DNA of 64,000 nucleotides from Aphis gossypii (lineage: Eukaryota; Arthropoda; Insecta; Hemiptera; Aphididae): positions 31,641,213-31,705,212 of the forward strand of contig NC_065531.1 of NCBI RefSeq assembly GCF_020184175.1, read 5' to 3'. A model generated the notes under the pieces. That model was not told the DNA's origin, did no database searches, and was given only the letters and a program-made list of their open reading frames with translations. Of the stretch, positions 10,926 through 26,189 are shown one piece after another. Position 1 is the first letter of the stretch. Every line of letters begins with the position of its first letter. Position numbers and translations under genes: made by a program.

Positions 10926-13900
10926 CATCGCGTGTTACAAATATGCGCAAGGAACCTATAATATAACCAGCATATATATTACAAATGTATATATGTGTAC
11001 CAGTGTACTAGTCAAAATCGTTAGATATTTGTTATAAGGTCTGTCTCGAAAGGCATATTGTTTATACTATATATTATACATTTATATACTGCAGGTGTAG
11101 ATACTTATGATCGCACGACGTAACTATGTATAGATATACGAATAAATCGTATACTTATTATATATATATATATATAGATAATGAAGTACCTGCGTACCTA
11201 TGCGTACTTCGCGGAGGCTGCATGCGCAGAGTGCAGTCTGCGGTAGTATTCTATACATACACCGATCGGATCTTCATGGAAAAAAATCATTTCTTTCTCT
11301 TTATACGTAGGCATGTAAATTAAAAAACAAATTTATGAAACCTATACAGCTAAAGAAACCATACCTCCGACTGCTTCCGTGTATTAACAGTCGCTGGAAT
11401 TATAAATCAGTGCGGCGCCGCTGCAACAGGAAAACGATCTTGCTGCAACGCGTTGCAATTGAATTCACTATATTATTTATATATATATATACAGATGACG
11501 TGCAGCATGCAGGTACCTATATGATATTATATCGTTGTAAACGAATCTGCATTCAATCGAGATTGGATTAAAAAAATGCTATCCATTTTAGTTTTTGTTA
11601 TAGGCTCATATCATTATTATTACTGAAAAAACGGCGTATAAATTGATTTTTTAAGCTTAGTTACTTATATAATATACAGTGATTTGGGACTCATAAGAGT
11701 ATAAGACATTCATAGGCCATAATAGCTTGTCAGACGTCTGTATTTGCGCGGTAGGTAGTAGATTGCAAGAACGGCCCGTGGATAAACATCTTTATACAAT
11801 TCATTGTTATAACTTAAATGCATATATACGATATACCTATGTATAAGAATAATATGACACTATAGATATACTATAGAAGTAAATAGGAAGTATTAAGTAT
11901 CATTAGAACCATTAAGAGAGTGGGGATAATATGCTTTCTGATATGAAAATTAAATATATATAATGATTAATTATTAGCTAAATAAAATAGGTGTAAGTAT
12001 ATGGTTGTTGATTTTAGTTATTAGAAAATGATATAATTACTACTTTAAAATAAATTGAGTCAATTATATTTTTATTTTACTATTTATGATTTGGATGAAA
12101 TACAAATTCGTAAGTATAAAATGTGTTTTGGGTGATACTGATTATTTTAAAGTAATTTGTTTTGCATTTTTTGACGGTTTTAATGCATTTACTTAGTTTT
12201 TAAATCATTTTTCACAATTTGTTCATAAATTTAAACGAAAATTGTTGCAATTTACAATGGACTTTTGACAAACTGCAGACGGTAACTTAAATGCATTTTT
12301 TGAAGAAATTTTTGCAGCATTTAAGGGCATTTTTTGAGGTATTTTAGGGTCATTAAAATCCCACCCTTATAGTAATAAGTGCCAATAACTTATGTCATAA
12401 GACGATAAAAAGTTAAAAGTATCAGTCTTGTGTCTTATTGTGATATAAAAATTTAAGTAACATGTATGCAAAGATTTGTTGGGGAAAGGCTATTATATAA
12501 TAATAATAATAAAGAGTAATAATATATTATCTTCATAATTTTTCACAGTCATACATTTTTTTATTTTAATTGCGCCCTATACAGGTATATAGGTATAAAA
12601 AAATACGCTTATTTTTATTTGTCTAATAAATATACCAATGTAAGTACTTACCTACTATTGGGTGAACTAAGATTATTGTAGTTGTTTATTATATACTATT
12701 ATGCTTACTGTAGTCTGTAATTATAGTTACACTTTATCTAATGATACACCGAAATATATATATATATAATGGTGCTAGAAGAATGAATGATTTTTAATGT
12801 TTCGCATCTCGTTCGATAATTGAACGTTAATCGTGCAGGTATTTTATATATTATTTACCAAGTACATAAACAAGTATATACAAAAATATATTACTTCTCT
12901 AACCTATGAAAACATGATACTTCTATAGTGGTAGTATGGTAGGATTAATTGGTTTATTATAACATATTAATGCTTAATATACAATATATATCAACGCGTA
13001 ATACAATATACCTAATATACACAATATAAACACTTGGTAATAATATTTAGTTTTGTATATAGTCATTTTGTAATTAAAATAGTTTATAATTTAACGTTAT
13101 TATAATATATAAAATAGTACCTTTATGCATTGAGCACTCAACGAATACACGATTTATTTTCTTGTACTAAACATAGCAGAGACTAGTAAAAATTGCAATA
13201 ATAATATTTATTAAAGAATTAATTATTAATTAGGTACTACACGTTTATACTGTTAAAAGTATAGCTAATGGCTATACGAGTATACTTTGATTTATTATGA
13301 GAATTTTATATATTAGCAGTTATAACTTATAACTAATAAATTATAATCTACAGATAATACTCGTACATATTTTTTATAATGTATAAGAATTTTCAAAGTT
13401 CCAAATTTTAAATTTTAAAAAGTTAAAAATTATGTGTTATGATTTGTGAAAAATATATAGGTACCTAAGTTGATAAATAAATACTCACTTAACCTATATA
13501 ACTGAAAACTGAAGTTGGATATTATGAATCACGATGTATACCTTTGGATAACAAAAACTTAAAGAAGATAAAATGTTTGTTGTCTGATTGACTGATGTTA
13601 TTCTATTTAAAAAAAAATAATCTTTTTAAGTCCCTACCTATCTATCTATTTTATGTGTGTTTAATGTTTGCATAAGTAATTAGTGATTAGTACATTATAA
13701 TATTATATAATAAGTACATTATGTTCATGATTTGTCTGTATCTATTCTGATTATTTCATACGGTGACGGCGAGTCACAACAAGGCGTGTGAACGTTGCCT
13801 GACCATCATGGTGCGTGTTTTGCAATTCTGTGACCAGAAGCAAAGATGGTGATTGTAAAATACTTAAACGCACAATATCTATACTGTAATTTGTACTTTG

Positions 13901-14502
13901 TAGTGCCGCATCATTTATCTCTACCAAAAATGTAGTAAATTATCCAAAACGTGCAAATAGCCTTCGAATAATGTGTCTACCCGTAGCCCGCAGGCTTGAA
14001 ATACGATCGATTTTTATTATAAAATATTATAGTCAAGTCCTATCAATATAACATAATATGTAAAAAATATTATGTAGGTATATAGAAATATAACATTTTA
14101 GCTTTGCATAATGTGATAGATATACTCGTATAATAATATAGGTAGGTACTAGGTATACCTATAATAAATTACTGTCAGTTTTTTTTGGATTCAATTATTT
14201 ACTTGCGTTTCTAAAAATTAAATATATTATATTGTCGAATTTATGTACATTTCACTGCCCACCCCATCCCACCCATTAATTAATTCACAGGACTAAAATA
14301 GATTTTGTTACGATTTTTTTTCATTTTGAAAATAAGTATTAATGTTTTTTTTAAGGTGTACCTACATAGATTTTTAATAAAAAATGATGCATACTCCAAA
14401 GCAGAATAATTTTTATAGTATTCTGATACATAGCAAAAATGTTTGATAAGTATAGGTACTATTAATTATAATTCATAATCATAACCTCACAACTATATAA
14501 TT
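10926..14502. other. AT-rich intergenic region
   Basis: No gene was seen. Around 12190-12370 there are repeated phrases (ATGCATTTTTTGAAG, TTTAAGGGCATTTTTTGAGG, ending AAATCCCACCCTTA) that look like the end of an interspersed repeat. Its other end was not found. Otherwise the stretch has simple AT tracts and scattered GGTACC palindromes. Confidence 0.4.
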
Positions 14503-15540
14503 ACTAGCTGACCTCGACACCTCGTACACTTCGTTGCCCGTTAAAAATGCCAATTCTATAATATGATTGAATTTTGATTAATTTGTAATTTAATATTCGG
14601 TTTAACGGTGTTCAATACTTAGACATTTTCATTGACCATTTTTATTCTCAAAAAACTTGTGCAAGTACCACTTTAAAATGCTATCTTATTGCACACTAAA
14701 TTTGTGGTACGATTTTACGAATGTACCGTGGTAATTGCAAGCATCGATCTATCATTGTTCAAGCTCTACATTTATCAGTCAGTGAATTAGTCAAGTAATA
14801 ATATTGTAGTCATTCTGTTTGGTGTTGCCCGTGTGACTCTTATGATTATGCGAGCAGTAGGTATACAGTATATTAGGTACCATTGGAGGCAATCCACCCG
14901 TGGTGGATTGCGAACCCCGCGAGATGTGTACGTAAATTTATAATTTCTAACCCTTAAGTTTCAAATTTATATCAATTTTTTTTTTTACTACGGTGGATAA
15001 AATACAATAATGTGTCATCTCGTGGTTTTTATATTGTTGCCTGTTGGTAAAACAATAAAACTTCATATAACTTGTTATGTTAGTCTATTGCTGTGATTTT
15101 GAGATATACTGTATTTACTTATTTCGCTAATTCTCATTTTTGTTGTTATATGGTTTTGACAAAATATAACAACAGGTCTACAACTATTACATTCAATCAT
15201 AACCAATAGCGACTTTAATATAGGTAGTTTATTTTCTTGCTGGACAGTGACGTCATTGTTGTTGTTTTTTTACATTCAGATTCCGTACTTTTCTGGTGGA
15301 TTTTCCTAAAATTGTATTACATAAGCACCTTCTCTTACGACCAATAGAAGCGAATCATCAGTGAAAAATGTTACAAAAATAGGGAAAATAAATGATAATA
15401 ATAAAAAATTGTTACCATGATGGTTACCGAAAATAAAATTATAATAATAATAATCATCGGTATAGTAGAAATCGGTCCAGCTGTTTTCAATTGATGAATT
15501 GTTATACATTTTTGGCTCCTTATATGTATATAGATTACTA
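14503..15540 (+). mobile_element. Interspersed repeat, family not established (about 1 kb)
   Basis: It starts ACTAGCTGACCTCGACACCTCG followed by ACTTCGTTGCCCGTTAAAA. It ends with ATCGGTCCAGCTGTTTTCAA, then ACATTTTTGGCTCCTTATAT and TATAGATTA. These opening and closing phrases recur in abundant insect interspersed repeats (ACTAGCTGACC...; ATCGGTCCAGC...TATATAGATTA). No intact reading frame remains. The right boundary is approximate and I cannot name the family with confidence. Confidence 0.5.
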
Positions 15541-16453
15541 TTTAGTTATAGATAAGTACCTACTTAAAGTTTAGATGAGTAGACTGGTACAGTGGTACAA
15601 GGATATTCGGATACGCCTCAAATTGGAGTTTATCCACTACTCTGCTCATTAAAATTTTAAATACTAATAATAGGGGTTCCAACTCGGAACGCTTGAAAAT
15701 TTTTTTTTTGACAATTAAAAATTTGATTTTATATTTTATTGTATTATAATATAATATGATTACATAATGACAACAATTTTACAGATTATAGATGACTAAT
15801 TTTTTAGGTACCTAACTAATTTTAGTATACCTCCATCTTCCAATTTAATTTTCAAGTAATTTACAAAACGAAACTTAAAGCTATTTTTGAATAACAGTGT
15901 TCTTTTATTTTTATTTTAACATACTTGTAGAATCAATCGTCATCTTTGTGTATACAATATAATCACATAAAACTAAACACTAATAGTATACTAATAGTAT
16001 TGTAAAACTTTATGCACTAAGTATAAGTATACACTATACCTATAGTGTTATTATAAGCAATAGAAATTAATGTTTAAAAACATAGTGTACCCCTATACAT
16101 TAGCGTTTGTATGATACGTTATCTGATAAGCTAGGAATAAACTACTTTTATTTTGTAGAATAAAATAACATTATAAAAGTCGGGACTTTTCAGACAAACG
16201 ATAATTTAAGTCGAGACTCAACTCTCTTCAAAATTGTCATTTTGGGTCAATTTGGAATATTCAATTCGAATACACTGACTTAAACATAGACATAAATAAT
16301 AGAATTGATGTATAATAATAGTTATTTGTAAATCGAAATAATTTATTATAAGAATAAAAAATGTTTTTGAAAATAATCAAATTTACATTATACATTTCAG
16401 TTAATTTTTGGTTTTTTTGTTTATTAAACAACAATGTTGAGTACACGACATTA
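15541..16453. other. AT-rich intergenic region
   Basis: No gene, convincing repeat or structured element was seen. Confidence 0.4.
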
Positions 16454-16698
16454 CAGTGGCGGATTTAGGGTGGGTGCTTGGAAGCCGAAGCACCCACTTT
16501 TCCGCGTATTTTTATTAAAATTACTAATAATTAGCCGAATGTTGAACTTTTGGTACAAGCTACCAGAACGCTCGCCGCGCGTCGTGGAGTAGCAAACACC
16601 GGTAGTTGACCATGCACAAATTGTACATAATAAGTAACTTAGGACTATTATTATTGACAAAATAGCACCCATCATAAAAAATCCTAGATCCGCTACTA
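16454..16698. mobile_element. hAT-like MITE with internal perfect hairpin
   Basis: The left end is CAGTGGCGGATTTAGG and the reverse-complemented right end is TAGTAGCGGATCTAGG, a 16-bp inverted repeat with three mismatches. Just inside the left end, GTGGGTGCTT (16470-16479) and AAGCACCCAC (16488-16497) form a perfect 10-bp stem with an 8-base loop. The flanking octamers (CGACATTA and CATGACAA) do not match, so the target duplication is decayed or the end is slightly misplaced. The 74-codon minus-strand frame inside is not a gene. Confidence 0.65.
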
Positions 16699-19600
16699 CA
16701 TGACAATAACCTTCGGGCTACGCCCGGCTACGGTGTAGTGTGTAACGACTGATGTTTGATAGTTGCGTTTAAGTTACTTTATATAATTGGGAAGAAAAAA
16801 CCCAACTCAACATCGGAAAATCACAAAAATAGAACACACGTGTAGATAAAGATTAACAATCATATAAATAATAAATGCTTATGAAATGCGTTATACTTAT
16901 AATAATATTATATGAGTATATCACGACATAAACATAATGGTGGGTACATGGGACGCTAAAAAATTGTCAACGTTGAAGGAAATTATAATAATATGATATT
17001 ATTCTTAACTATAATATATATGTCTAATAAAACATTAATAAAATTGTTGTTACTTGTTGATATTGTGCGGTTTAAACTTCAAAGTATATTTTTAACAATG
17101 GAGAAAACACCCGACTGAGGTCAATGAGTTGTCGCACAATATAATGTGACTGCAGCAGGTACCTCACAGTTGTTTTTTTTGTGGGTTATGAGGTCGCGAG
17201 ACAAATTTTCATGAACTCCTGCACACTAATACGTTTGCTTACACAGTTTTCGAGGTTTAAAATCTTTTTAATCTGTTGTGGTTCATTACAGGTTTGTCGT
17301 TTGTAGTAACAACGTAATAACATGCGTGTAATAAAAATCTGAGTCAACAAAGCATGCTGTATAATGTATATACTATAATACAATATACATATTTTATTCT
17401 ATTTAAAGAAATGATACGTGTTTAGTATTTAATATAAATATTGTCCATAGCCTTTGTGTTTATCCATAATATGCTATTGAGGGAAATCTTCTAGAACACA
17501 TCAAACATTCACTTTATACCTCAGATAAGTTTCAGTCATTTAATCCATTTGATCCACATTGACCAAATTAAAGTTTCATTTACAGATACACATTATAAAC
17601 TTCTAAGGCCTAAATACAACATTACAACAACTTTATTAACAAACTGTTGTATGTTCTTATTGAAAATTTATAATATGGTATGATATCTATGTTTTGTATA
17701 TACCTTCTGTTTAATGCTCTACTCCAATATCCGTTAGATACGAATTATTTTAATTATTTAAAATAACTCAATATTTTAAAGTTGTCGGATTTTTGGATGA
17801 CCGTACATATTATATGGTATTTGGTTAAATAAACTTAAATATATTCTGATTCAATTTCTAATGTATTAATACATACAAAAATATAATGTGATTATGACTC
17901 CAGACAATATAACATGAACAATATTAGGTATTATATTATAATATTATATATTATATAATAATATGCGGAAGTATCTACTGTTGAAATGCAAGATGTCGAG
18001 ACAAAATATCGAACAATTAGTATTTCAAATTTATTAAACCTATATTAAAAACTAAACAAGAATGAACCTATATAGTATATACATTTTGACAAAATATCAT
18101 TAAAACTACCATAATATAATATAATATTTTGACAGAAGTCCGACTCAGCGACACATCGATGATTTTCGAAGCCAGAGCGCATATCACAGACAAATTTAAA
18201 ACAATCAACATTCAGAACTCGTGATAAAAATATGTAATAAATTTAACACACCGAAAAGTGAAAATGAAAAAGTGCGTACTTGATTTATCTACGGTTCACC
18301 TTTTTTCCCCGAAACAAAGGAAATATAATAGGTATAAGGTACATATTATAAACCTCAGTCGACTTAAGTATTGTAAAATTTTGTGCGACGTAGTGTGTAG
18401 ACCACACTGCAGAAGACGTGTTTTGTGCGACATGACATTTACATGTGCTATCCCTTCCCCTGGGAAATTCGTCGTTTCGGTGGTCTGAATTCCATCGTGA
18501 TCGTATATTATAATATATTACTATAATATTTGTTATATATTTCATTATGATAAATGTGTCATGTGTGAATATAGTGAATACATATTATATTATGTGAATA
18601 ATGAATATATATATACATACTTACGTGATTTACATATTATATCCGCATATACATACATATTTTTGTGTACGCTCCACCCGCTCTCTCCTCCCCCTTAACA
18701 CCAATACGCACACACTTGGCTCGCAACGATTTATTTAATTTTTTTCCTACCCGTTGTTTTCCCATTGTCCTGGAATTAATGACTCATACACAATATACGC
18801 GAGAGACCCATCGTGTTGGACCGACACACCGTGCGGAGATCCGATAGGAAGATATGATTTTTCGTGCTCCGTCCGTAAACGGAAACGTTGCCCTCTGCCC
18901 TCTTAACGAGTCACTCTCATTATATTATACGTATATATAATATATAATACAACAATATATTATTATTATGTTTGTATACAACGCTTGCGTATATGCATAT
19001 ATATATATATATATATATAGATGTAGGTAGTGGCTGCGCACAATATACATATATGTGACAATATAATATGTATACGATTCTCATTATAGATTATAAACCG
19101 ATCGAGCGGTGAATGTTTTTATTGCTCTCTCCTCCACCGCTGCGCTTCGGACCGACAGGAGAATGACTCGTCAAAGATGTGGTTATACTCTATCACTCGC
19201 GTTCTGTTAGTAGGTATACCTACATTTTTTGCGTCTTGTCACACGACATACATAATATAGGTACCTGGGCAATACTCAATATAGTTTTACAGGTCAATAG
19301 GAACGTGTTAGATAAACTATAGTTTTAGATTACTGCTGCAGAAGACTATATCAAAACGCGCGATGTAGCTTTATCAGTTAATAGAACATTTAACATAATA
19401 TAAGGTAAGTCATAGGTAGTCCCAAAAGCACCGTCAGCATCTATAGTTCATGCGATTTAAGAGCACATATGGCATATATTCCAGTAGATAAACAGCAAAA
19501 AACTATTAACAAACGTAGTTCCATCAATATAATCGGTTAAACCGATTCGGTTTTAAAATGCACGCAATGGCTGTACATAAGTTAGTATTTGAACAATCGA

Positions 19601-21730
19601 ATTCGTGAAAACGGGACCACCGACGGTTTTATTGATATCGGACTTTCTGCACTTGATATTTTTATAACACAGACAATTGTTGACACCGAACGATTTCGAT
19701 TACGATCAGTCATAATTAGTAGATACACCGTACACCGTACACAAACTAGATTTTCATCTAACATTTAATTAGACATCATCCTGTGGGGGCTTGGTAGGTT
19801 CCCACACGAAACATAGCAGGTAAGCAGTTACATAATACATAAGTTCCTACATTAACAAAAATATACAGACGGGCTATATTGGCTAGTGGTAGTTCTGATA
19901 GAATCTTACTACTAATGTTTATGAAAGTTTTCACTCCGAATTCAACTCAAATGTTAATCAACATCCTAATATATTCAAAATAATTGAAGTTTTATCAATG
20001 TTTCAAATTTATACATACCTATATAAAAATAAGAACATAAAAGAAAAATAACAAAATTAAATCAATAATAAAATATTAGATTATACAACTGTAGTTGTAT
20101 ATACCTAGTGTTTTTAAGGTAAAAAGTTTCATATTTAAGAAAAAAATGTATCTCTGTTTGATATTAAATTTTTAGTTTCACATCTAAGCAAGGTGTTGAT
20201 TGCATTAGTAATAGTAAAATATATAGTCTTTTCGGTCGATTCACTTTATTTTGATCAAATTTAAAAAGTTATAATACATACATTATGTTATACATATCGA
20301 AAATTATTAAACCTTATGTATAATATTTGTCATAAATTATTTGATCGGTGGTCGTACAATATCTTATACAACTTATATTTTTAATAGTTTTCTATTTTCT
20401 ATCAAATAGTTATTGACAAAAATGATATATTATTATTTGTTTATATTATATTAGGTACCTACTACCTATACACATTTTATAAATGAGTTTATACTTTTAA
20501 TAATTTTCATTGCATGTTGTACCAACATAAAGATTTTTAAGTATTATAATAAATAATATTGTTATTAGCAAACTTTTGTTTTGTCCGAAAAACAGAGAGT
20601 ACGATTTTGGTCGAAAATGATCATCATGCTCGTCTTGAATGTGCTTGATATATTGTGTAGTTAATGTACTTATACTATTTTATAGTATCCATTTCGTGAA
20701 AATTATAGTATTTAGTAATTAGTATACTATAATTACGCGATGTAAACAAAACGATTTTCATTTCGTGAATCCGACAATTACGCGATATATGTAAAATTGC
20801 AGATGCAAAATATAATAATTATTGCCCTCTCCTCTACTAAAATGGCTATAATGTATCCGTACCCATGATATCAATATTATTATATTACGTCTTATAGTTA
20901 GTACTTATTATCTATAGTACATGCTAGTACTGTACTATACATCATGCATACATAATATAATAATTTATAAATACGTGTACATATATACAATACATATTAT
21001 ATATTATGTATAGGTATTGGCATACCGACCGCGACAATGGAATGCGCCGACAAAGGGCAAAAGGATACTTCCATATATTATTATAATATTGAACATATTA
21101 TAGAGGTGACCCTGCGGTGATGACACGCGGTTGTTCTGGTGCGCCTGTATAGGTGTACCTGTAATAAGTAAGTATACCTTTAATCTTTATGTATAAAAAT
21201 ACAATACGATGTGTGGTCTATATCGTCGTCGTCATTCGTCGTCATATCGTTGCGGTCTCTCGACGTGAATTATTATTACTACTTTTATTATGTCATCATC
21301 ACACAATATAATATTGTTGTGTGCAGCGTGTCCGAAAAATCCTTGCCGGACGTTCGTGTGGTGGCGATGACGTCCACCGCGTATCTATATATAACATAAT
21401 ATAATAATATGTGTATGCGTTGACAATGAATAATCGACGTTTATCCCCATACACACACGCACACACACACGTATGGCTACACGTGCGATCGCAGAATATT
21501 ACACGATGTATAATATTATCCACGTAATATAACACGGTATAAAAATATGTCTGTCGTAAAATAATCTGTAAAGAGACGCTCAGGGAATTGTCTGCACTCC
21601 AGGATTAATATATACGACGATTACAACGACGACCTGTTATAGTGTTATAATACAGGAGTAGTTACCCACCTCGTATACACGGCTACATAATATTATATAA
21701 TATATGATGTTAGGATGTGACGTTTCCTGT

Positions 21731-21761
<31 letters not shown>

Positions 21762-23558
21762 ATATGTACATTATTTAGATGGGTATAGTACACTTGTAAA
21801 CCTGAAAGAAACATATCACAATGAATACAATTCTTCCTAGTTATAATCGAAATGGCATTATGATATTTGTGAATATGAATATTCTACGGAGTAAAGGAGG
21901 TTCTATTACAATTGCAGGCATTCGTGCAATATACAATCTACTGTATGATAACTATCTACCAAATAAATCATAATTAAATTGTAATCTACCACATTATAAA
22001 TGTTTAGGTATTATATTTTACGAACGATATTATTGTTTATTATTTATTTACAAATTTATATGATATATAAATATATATATTATTATAGATATGATCATGT
22101 ATAATATGATATTTAATATTTTAATGTTGAGTGGAGTGATATAGGTACTAGGATACCCCACAAAATGTTGGTATACTCTACTACGACTACTACTAGGTAC
22201 TTATACAAAATTTTTTTTACATTTTAACTGGATACAAAATAATTTGCAAATATTTATGATTTTGACATATTTTGTACAAATTTGAACTTTGAATGTTTAT
22301 TATAAAGAAAGATTGTGACTAAAGATTTTTATTTTTTTTTAACTAAAATAAGTACAACTGTCAACTTATAGGAAATCTTGAAGTTAATTCAAAAAAAAAG
22401 TTAGAAAAATAGAAAATTTGAGTTGTTTATAAACAGTTCCAAAAAGAAGCCAGAATATTTTGAAAATTTAACCGTGAAATAGGTATATAATGCTAATATA
22501 AATTTTAGTGAAATATTCAAGTATTTACAATGATTCATTTTAGAGTTACAATATAATAAAAAAATTGATTTTGTCGAAACTGGTTTTGTAGAAAAATTCC
22601 CGTTTTTCTGTTACTTTTTTATGGTTTTTCTCGACGCTTTGGAAACTTCTTACTTTTGACCTTTATATAAAGTACTAAGGATATTGAGTTTGCTACCGGT
22701 AACCACCCATGAAGTTTTAAATTGAAGCATTATTTCTACAAATTATGATGTACACAAACCCAAAAAAAAACACTTCATTGTAGAATCAATACATTCATTA
22801 CTTCGTATACAAAATCTAAAAATGTTATACAAGTATAAATTCACGATAATTAATAAATATTGATTAATGATTAATGATTCAAAGAATAAACTCAAGTTTG
22901 AATTGTTTTTATTTATGTTTGATATAGTAAATCGTAAATGTATAATAATGTTAGAAAAATAAAATTACAAATGCATAAAATAAGATAAAAATAAATAAGA
23001 TTAATAAATTATAATTGTTAGTTATACTCGTACCTATACTTAAATGCGTGTTTATGATCATTAAAAAAAAAATTGCTTGAGAAATATTTATTTTTATTCA
23101 TGAATAAGGGCATACGAATGGACAAAATAAATTAAGATGTAAGTATGTTTGAATATTCTATGACATAGTGTGCGTTCAAAATTCGATAGTTGATATAATG
23201 GTAGTAAACCACAAAATATAATTATTATCAGATCTTGTGTTGAGAATTATTTACTAATAAATTATAAATATGTATTTAAATTTAAATACATATAATCTAT
23301 AAGCGTACAAAAACATTTAATTAAAATGATTTATGTAGAAATGAAATAATGATTTGACGACCAATGATATATAGGAATAATAAAACATATAACAATATAT
23401 TTTTATTATACATAACTTTGAATGTAAAACGATTAGGTATTTATACCTATAATATGCTTGTTTTCAATTAGGAAATTCATGTTTTTATGTATGAATTACT
23501 AACAATGTATAGTATCATCACTCATGTCTCATAGTAGTTTCTTAATTTTTTTTTAACT
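16699..23558. other. Gene-poor region with microsatellites
   Basis: No supported gene. It contains (TA)n at 18996-19019 and 21730-21758, and a CA-rich tract at 21450-21470. Moderately GC-rich patches occur at about 18660-18900 and 21010-21370. The palindromic CTTCGGGCTACGCCCGGCTACGG lies at about 16710-16733. The block 22320-22820 resembles 5440-5780 in motif order. TCATTACTTCGTATACAAAATCTAAA at about 22795 resembles TCATCACTTCGTTCAGAATCTAAAA at about 49063. Confidence 0.4.
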
Positions 23559-23830
23559 TAAGGGGTTGTCGCATTTGAATGTATTGTCTCAGTCTTACAC
23601 ACGTACAACATAGTATACTATTCGTTCATCAGTTTAAATAGTGTTAGTGTGCTTTAAGTTGTGATATTTGAGTGAATGAACCAACTATCAAACTTTTAGG
23701 TAAGAACATGATTTGTATTCTCTCGTTAGTTTTTTTATGATATTTTAATTTTTAAGCGAGTTATGGATATATGAAAAATATTAAATATTTTAAAATGCTT
23801 ATAAATATATGAAACATACCTATATAGGTA
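23559..23830 (+). mobile_element. Copy of TIR family A, right end lost
   Basis: The left end is TTAAGGGGTTGTCGCATTTG followed by TATTGTCTCAGTCTTACACACG. The internal block GTTCATCAGTTTAAATAGTG, then TGAGTGAATGAA and CTATCAAACTTTTAGGTAAGAACATGATTTG, is nearly the same as in the copy at 34026-34343. No inverted right end was found. The right boundary given is where similarity fades. Confidence 0.65.
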
Positions 23831-26180
23831 ATAATTAGGTACAATTTATTTAATTATTATACCTAGATACATAATTACAACTTGCACAATAATAATTATA
23901 ACTTATAACCTATGTAAACAAGTAAACACACATATTAAATACAATATTGAAACTATTTTTTATGATTGTAGATAAAATGCTTATTTATGAATTAAATAAA
24001 TTTAAACCTAACACTGATCCAAAAAATATGATTAATCACGAGAAACTACAGTCTACAATATTCAATAATTAATATTTTATAATCATACTAGAAAACATAA
24101 GGTATAGTATAGTAGGTATACTAGCTTATTTAATATTTAAGAAAATATACATTTTTAAAATTAATGACATTTTATTTTATATTTTAGCTTTCCAATCCCC
24201 TCAGGTGGCATGTCAAATACTTCCAACTCGATCTTTGTAGAACTTATCATTATTAATATTATTTATTTCTAACAGAATAAATTAATATTTTTTAAAATGT
24301 GTGACCACTGGCCATTAATACATTACTTTAATAAAGTCGGTGCAGATTGCAGAATCAGATTAAGATTACGGGCGGTTGATTGGGTTGCAACGCATGGGCC
24401 CCCGTGTATTTGAAGCCTCAGCAGTTTTTAAATATATATAGGTTCCTACATCTGTAAATTTCGAAAAATGTACTTAATTTAAAATAATACATATTAAAAT
24501 ATAATATATAATTTAAATTTAAATTGTTGTTAAAAACATTAAAGATATTTTTGTACCTATTTTATGCATTATTGTACAAAATGTATGGATAAGTAGTGTT
24601 CTAGCCGCGGTTAGAATCTAGAGGTTTTTCTGCGTCCGTGATTGTCGTGGTATACACAACAACTATTAGTTGTTATTATCCTATAGCAAATTATTTTATC
24701 GTTTTCTAAAAATTAAAAATGGAAGAATAAATTAATAATCATAAAATGTAGTATCCCGTTTATTTATTAGGTGCCTTCACAATATATTTCACCCTGAGGG
24801 TGCCATACAGCAAAATCTGTCTTTTTATACATAGGTAGGCGAAGTTTGAAATGAAGTGGACTCTCTTCTACACGTAACATATATCTTATATATTATAAAC
24901 ACGTCACTTTGAAATGTGTCTTTACATTATACTCGTATCTACTATACCACAATGTTTTTAAATATAATTCAATATGTTTAAAGTATATAAGTAAATATTT
25001 GTCATTGTTAGATCATTTTTACATTTTTATGTTGGAAATCATGAGGTAAAAAAAAAACAGAAGTTGGAGATTAGAATTTGATTTATCAATTTGTAAAATA
25101 ATATATACATACCAATGAACCATAATTTTATAATTGAAATATTGTGCAGTATACAAATTCAGGGAAAACATCTAAGAATTTGATGAAAGCCGCCCTTGAC
25201 ATTTTTGATACGAGTAAAATATCTATGATTGCAGCTTATCCTTGTCAATGAATCAAAGTACCTAATGCAGATTTTAACTTTAAAAAATGAAATGTTAGAT
25301 ACAAATAGCAGTAAAAGATGTATATAAATATAATGAATATATTTTAAAATGTGTACAAATCGAAGTTGGCAGAATATGTCCTTCAAATTGTTGATTTCGT
25401 GTATTCGACAATGGCGTTGCTGGTTTCATGAAATCGTTAATTTCACAAATTCGGCCTAACGTATGTAACCGAACTGCAGGTAGGTACTTTTAACTAAAGA
25501 ATTTCATTAGTTCTTTTATAGTTCACCTATAGAAACAATATTTATTTATTTTATTAATGCAAACGGGATGAATCCAAAAACAATTTGTACAGTTATTACT
25601 TATTACCTACTTATTACATTAGTGGACAGTGGACTAAAATCTAAATAAATGAAAAACAGTAAAAAGAAAATAATATATTTTATAAAAACTATAAATTAAT
25701 AATAAAATAATAATTAGAATACAATACAAAAATAATATATATATTGGGACATATTTAATCGTTGCTGGAAACATTAAAAAAAATAATATGATCAGTTAAA
25801 ATGTTCCTATATTATGTATATAATATATTATGATGGTTTGAAATACTTGAATGTTCACAAATAAAACCAAACAAAATGAAAATGACTTATCAAATATTCA
25901 AATCAAAAAAAATGGTATAAATAAATCATGATCATGAAGCATGCTTTTTGTCTGAAACTTATATAAATATTTAAAAATAAGTATTACGCTTATACCTATA
26001 ATTTTGTAATCATTGTTGCGTTTAACAAAGTTGCAGTCATTACAATATGAAATCAGCCGTTTTACGACAAGTGAATTGTGTCGGATCACCAATTAATATA
26101 AAAGATATAGTCATAGGAATGCACGAGTGGGTGTGTAATTTTTTTTGATTATCATATATTTTGTACAGCATGTTTATAAT
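23831..26180. other. AT-rich intergenic region
   Basis: No gene was seen. A more GC-rich patch at about 24335-24420 (TAAGATTACGGGCGG, CGCATGGGCCCCCGTG) is probably a fragment of a transposon end. Two short minus-strand frames (25159-25386, 25898-26092) have no coding character. Confidence 0.4.
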
Positions 26181-26189
26181 ACAATATAT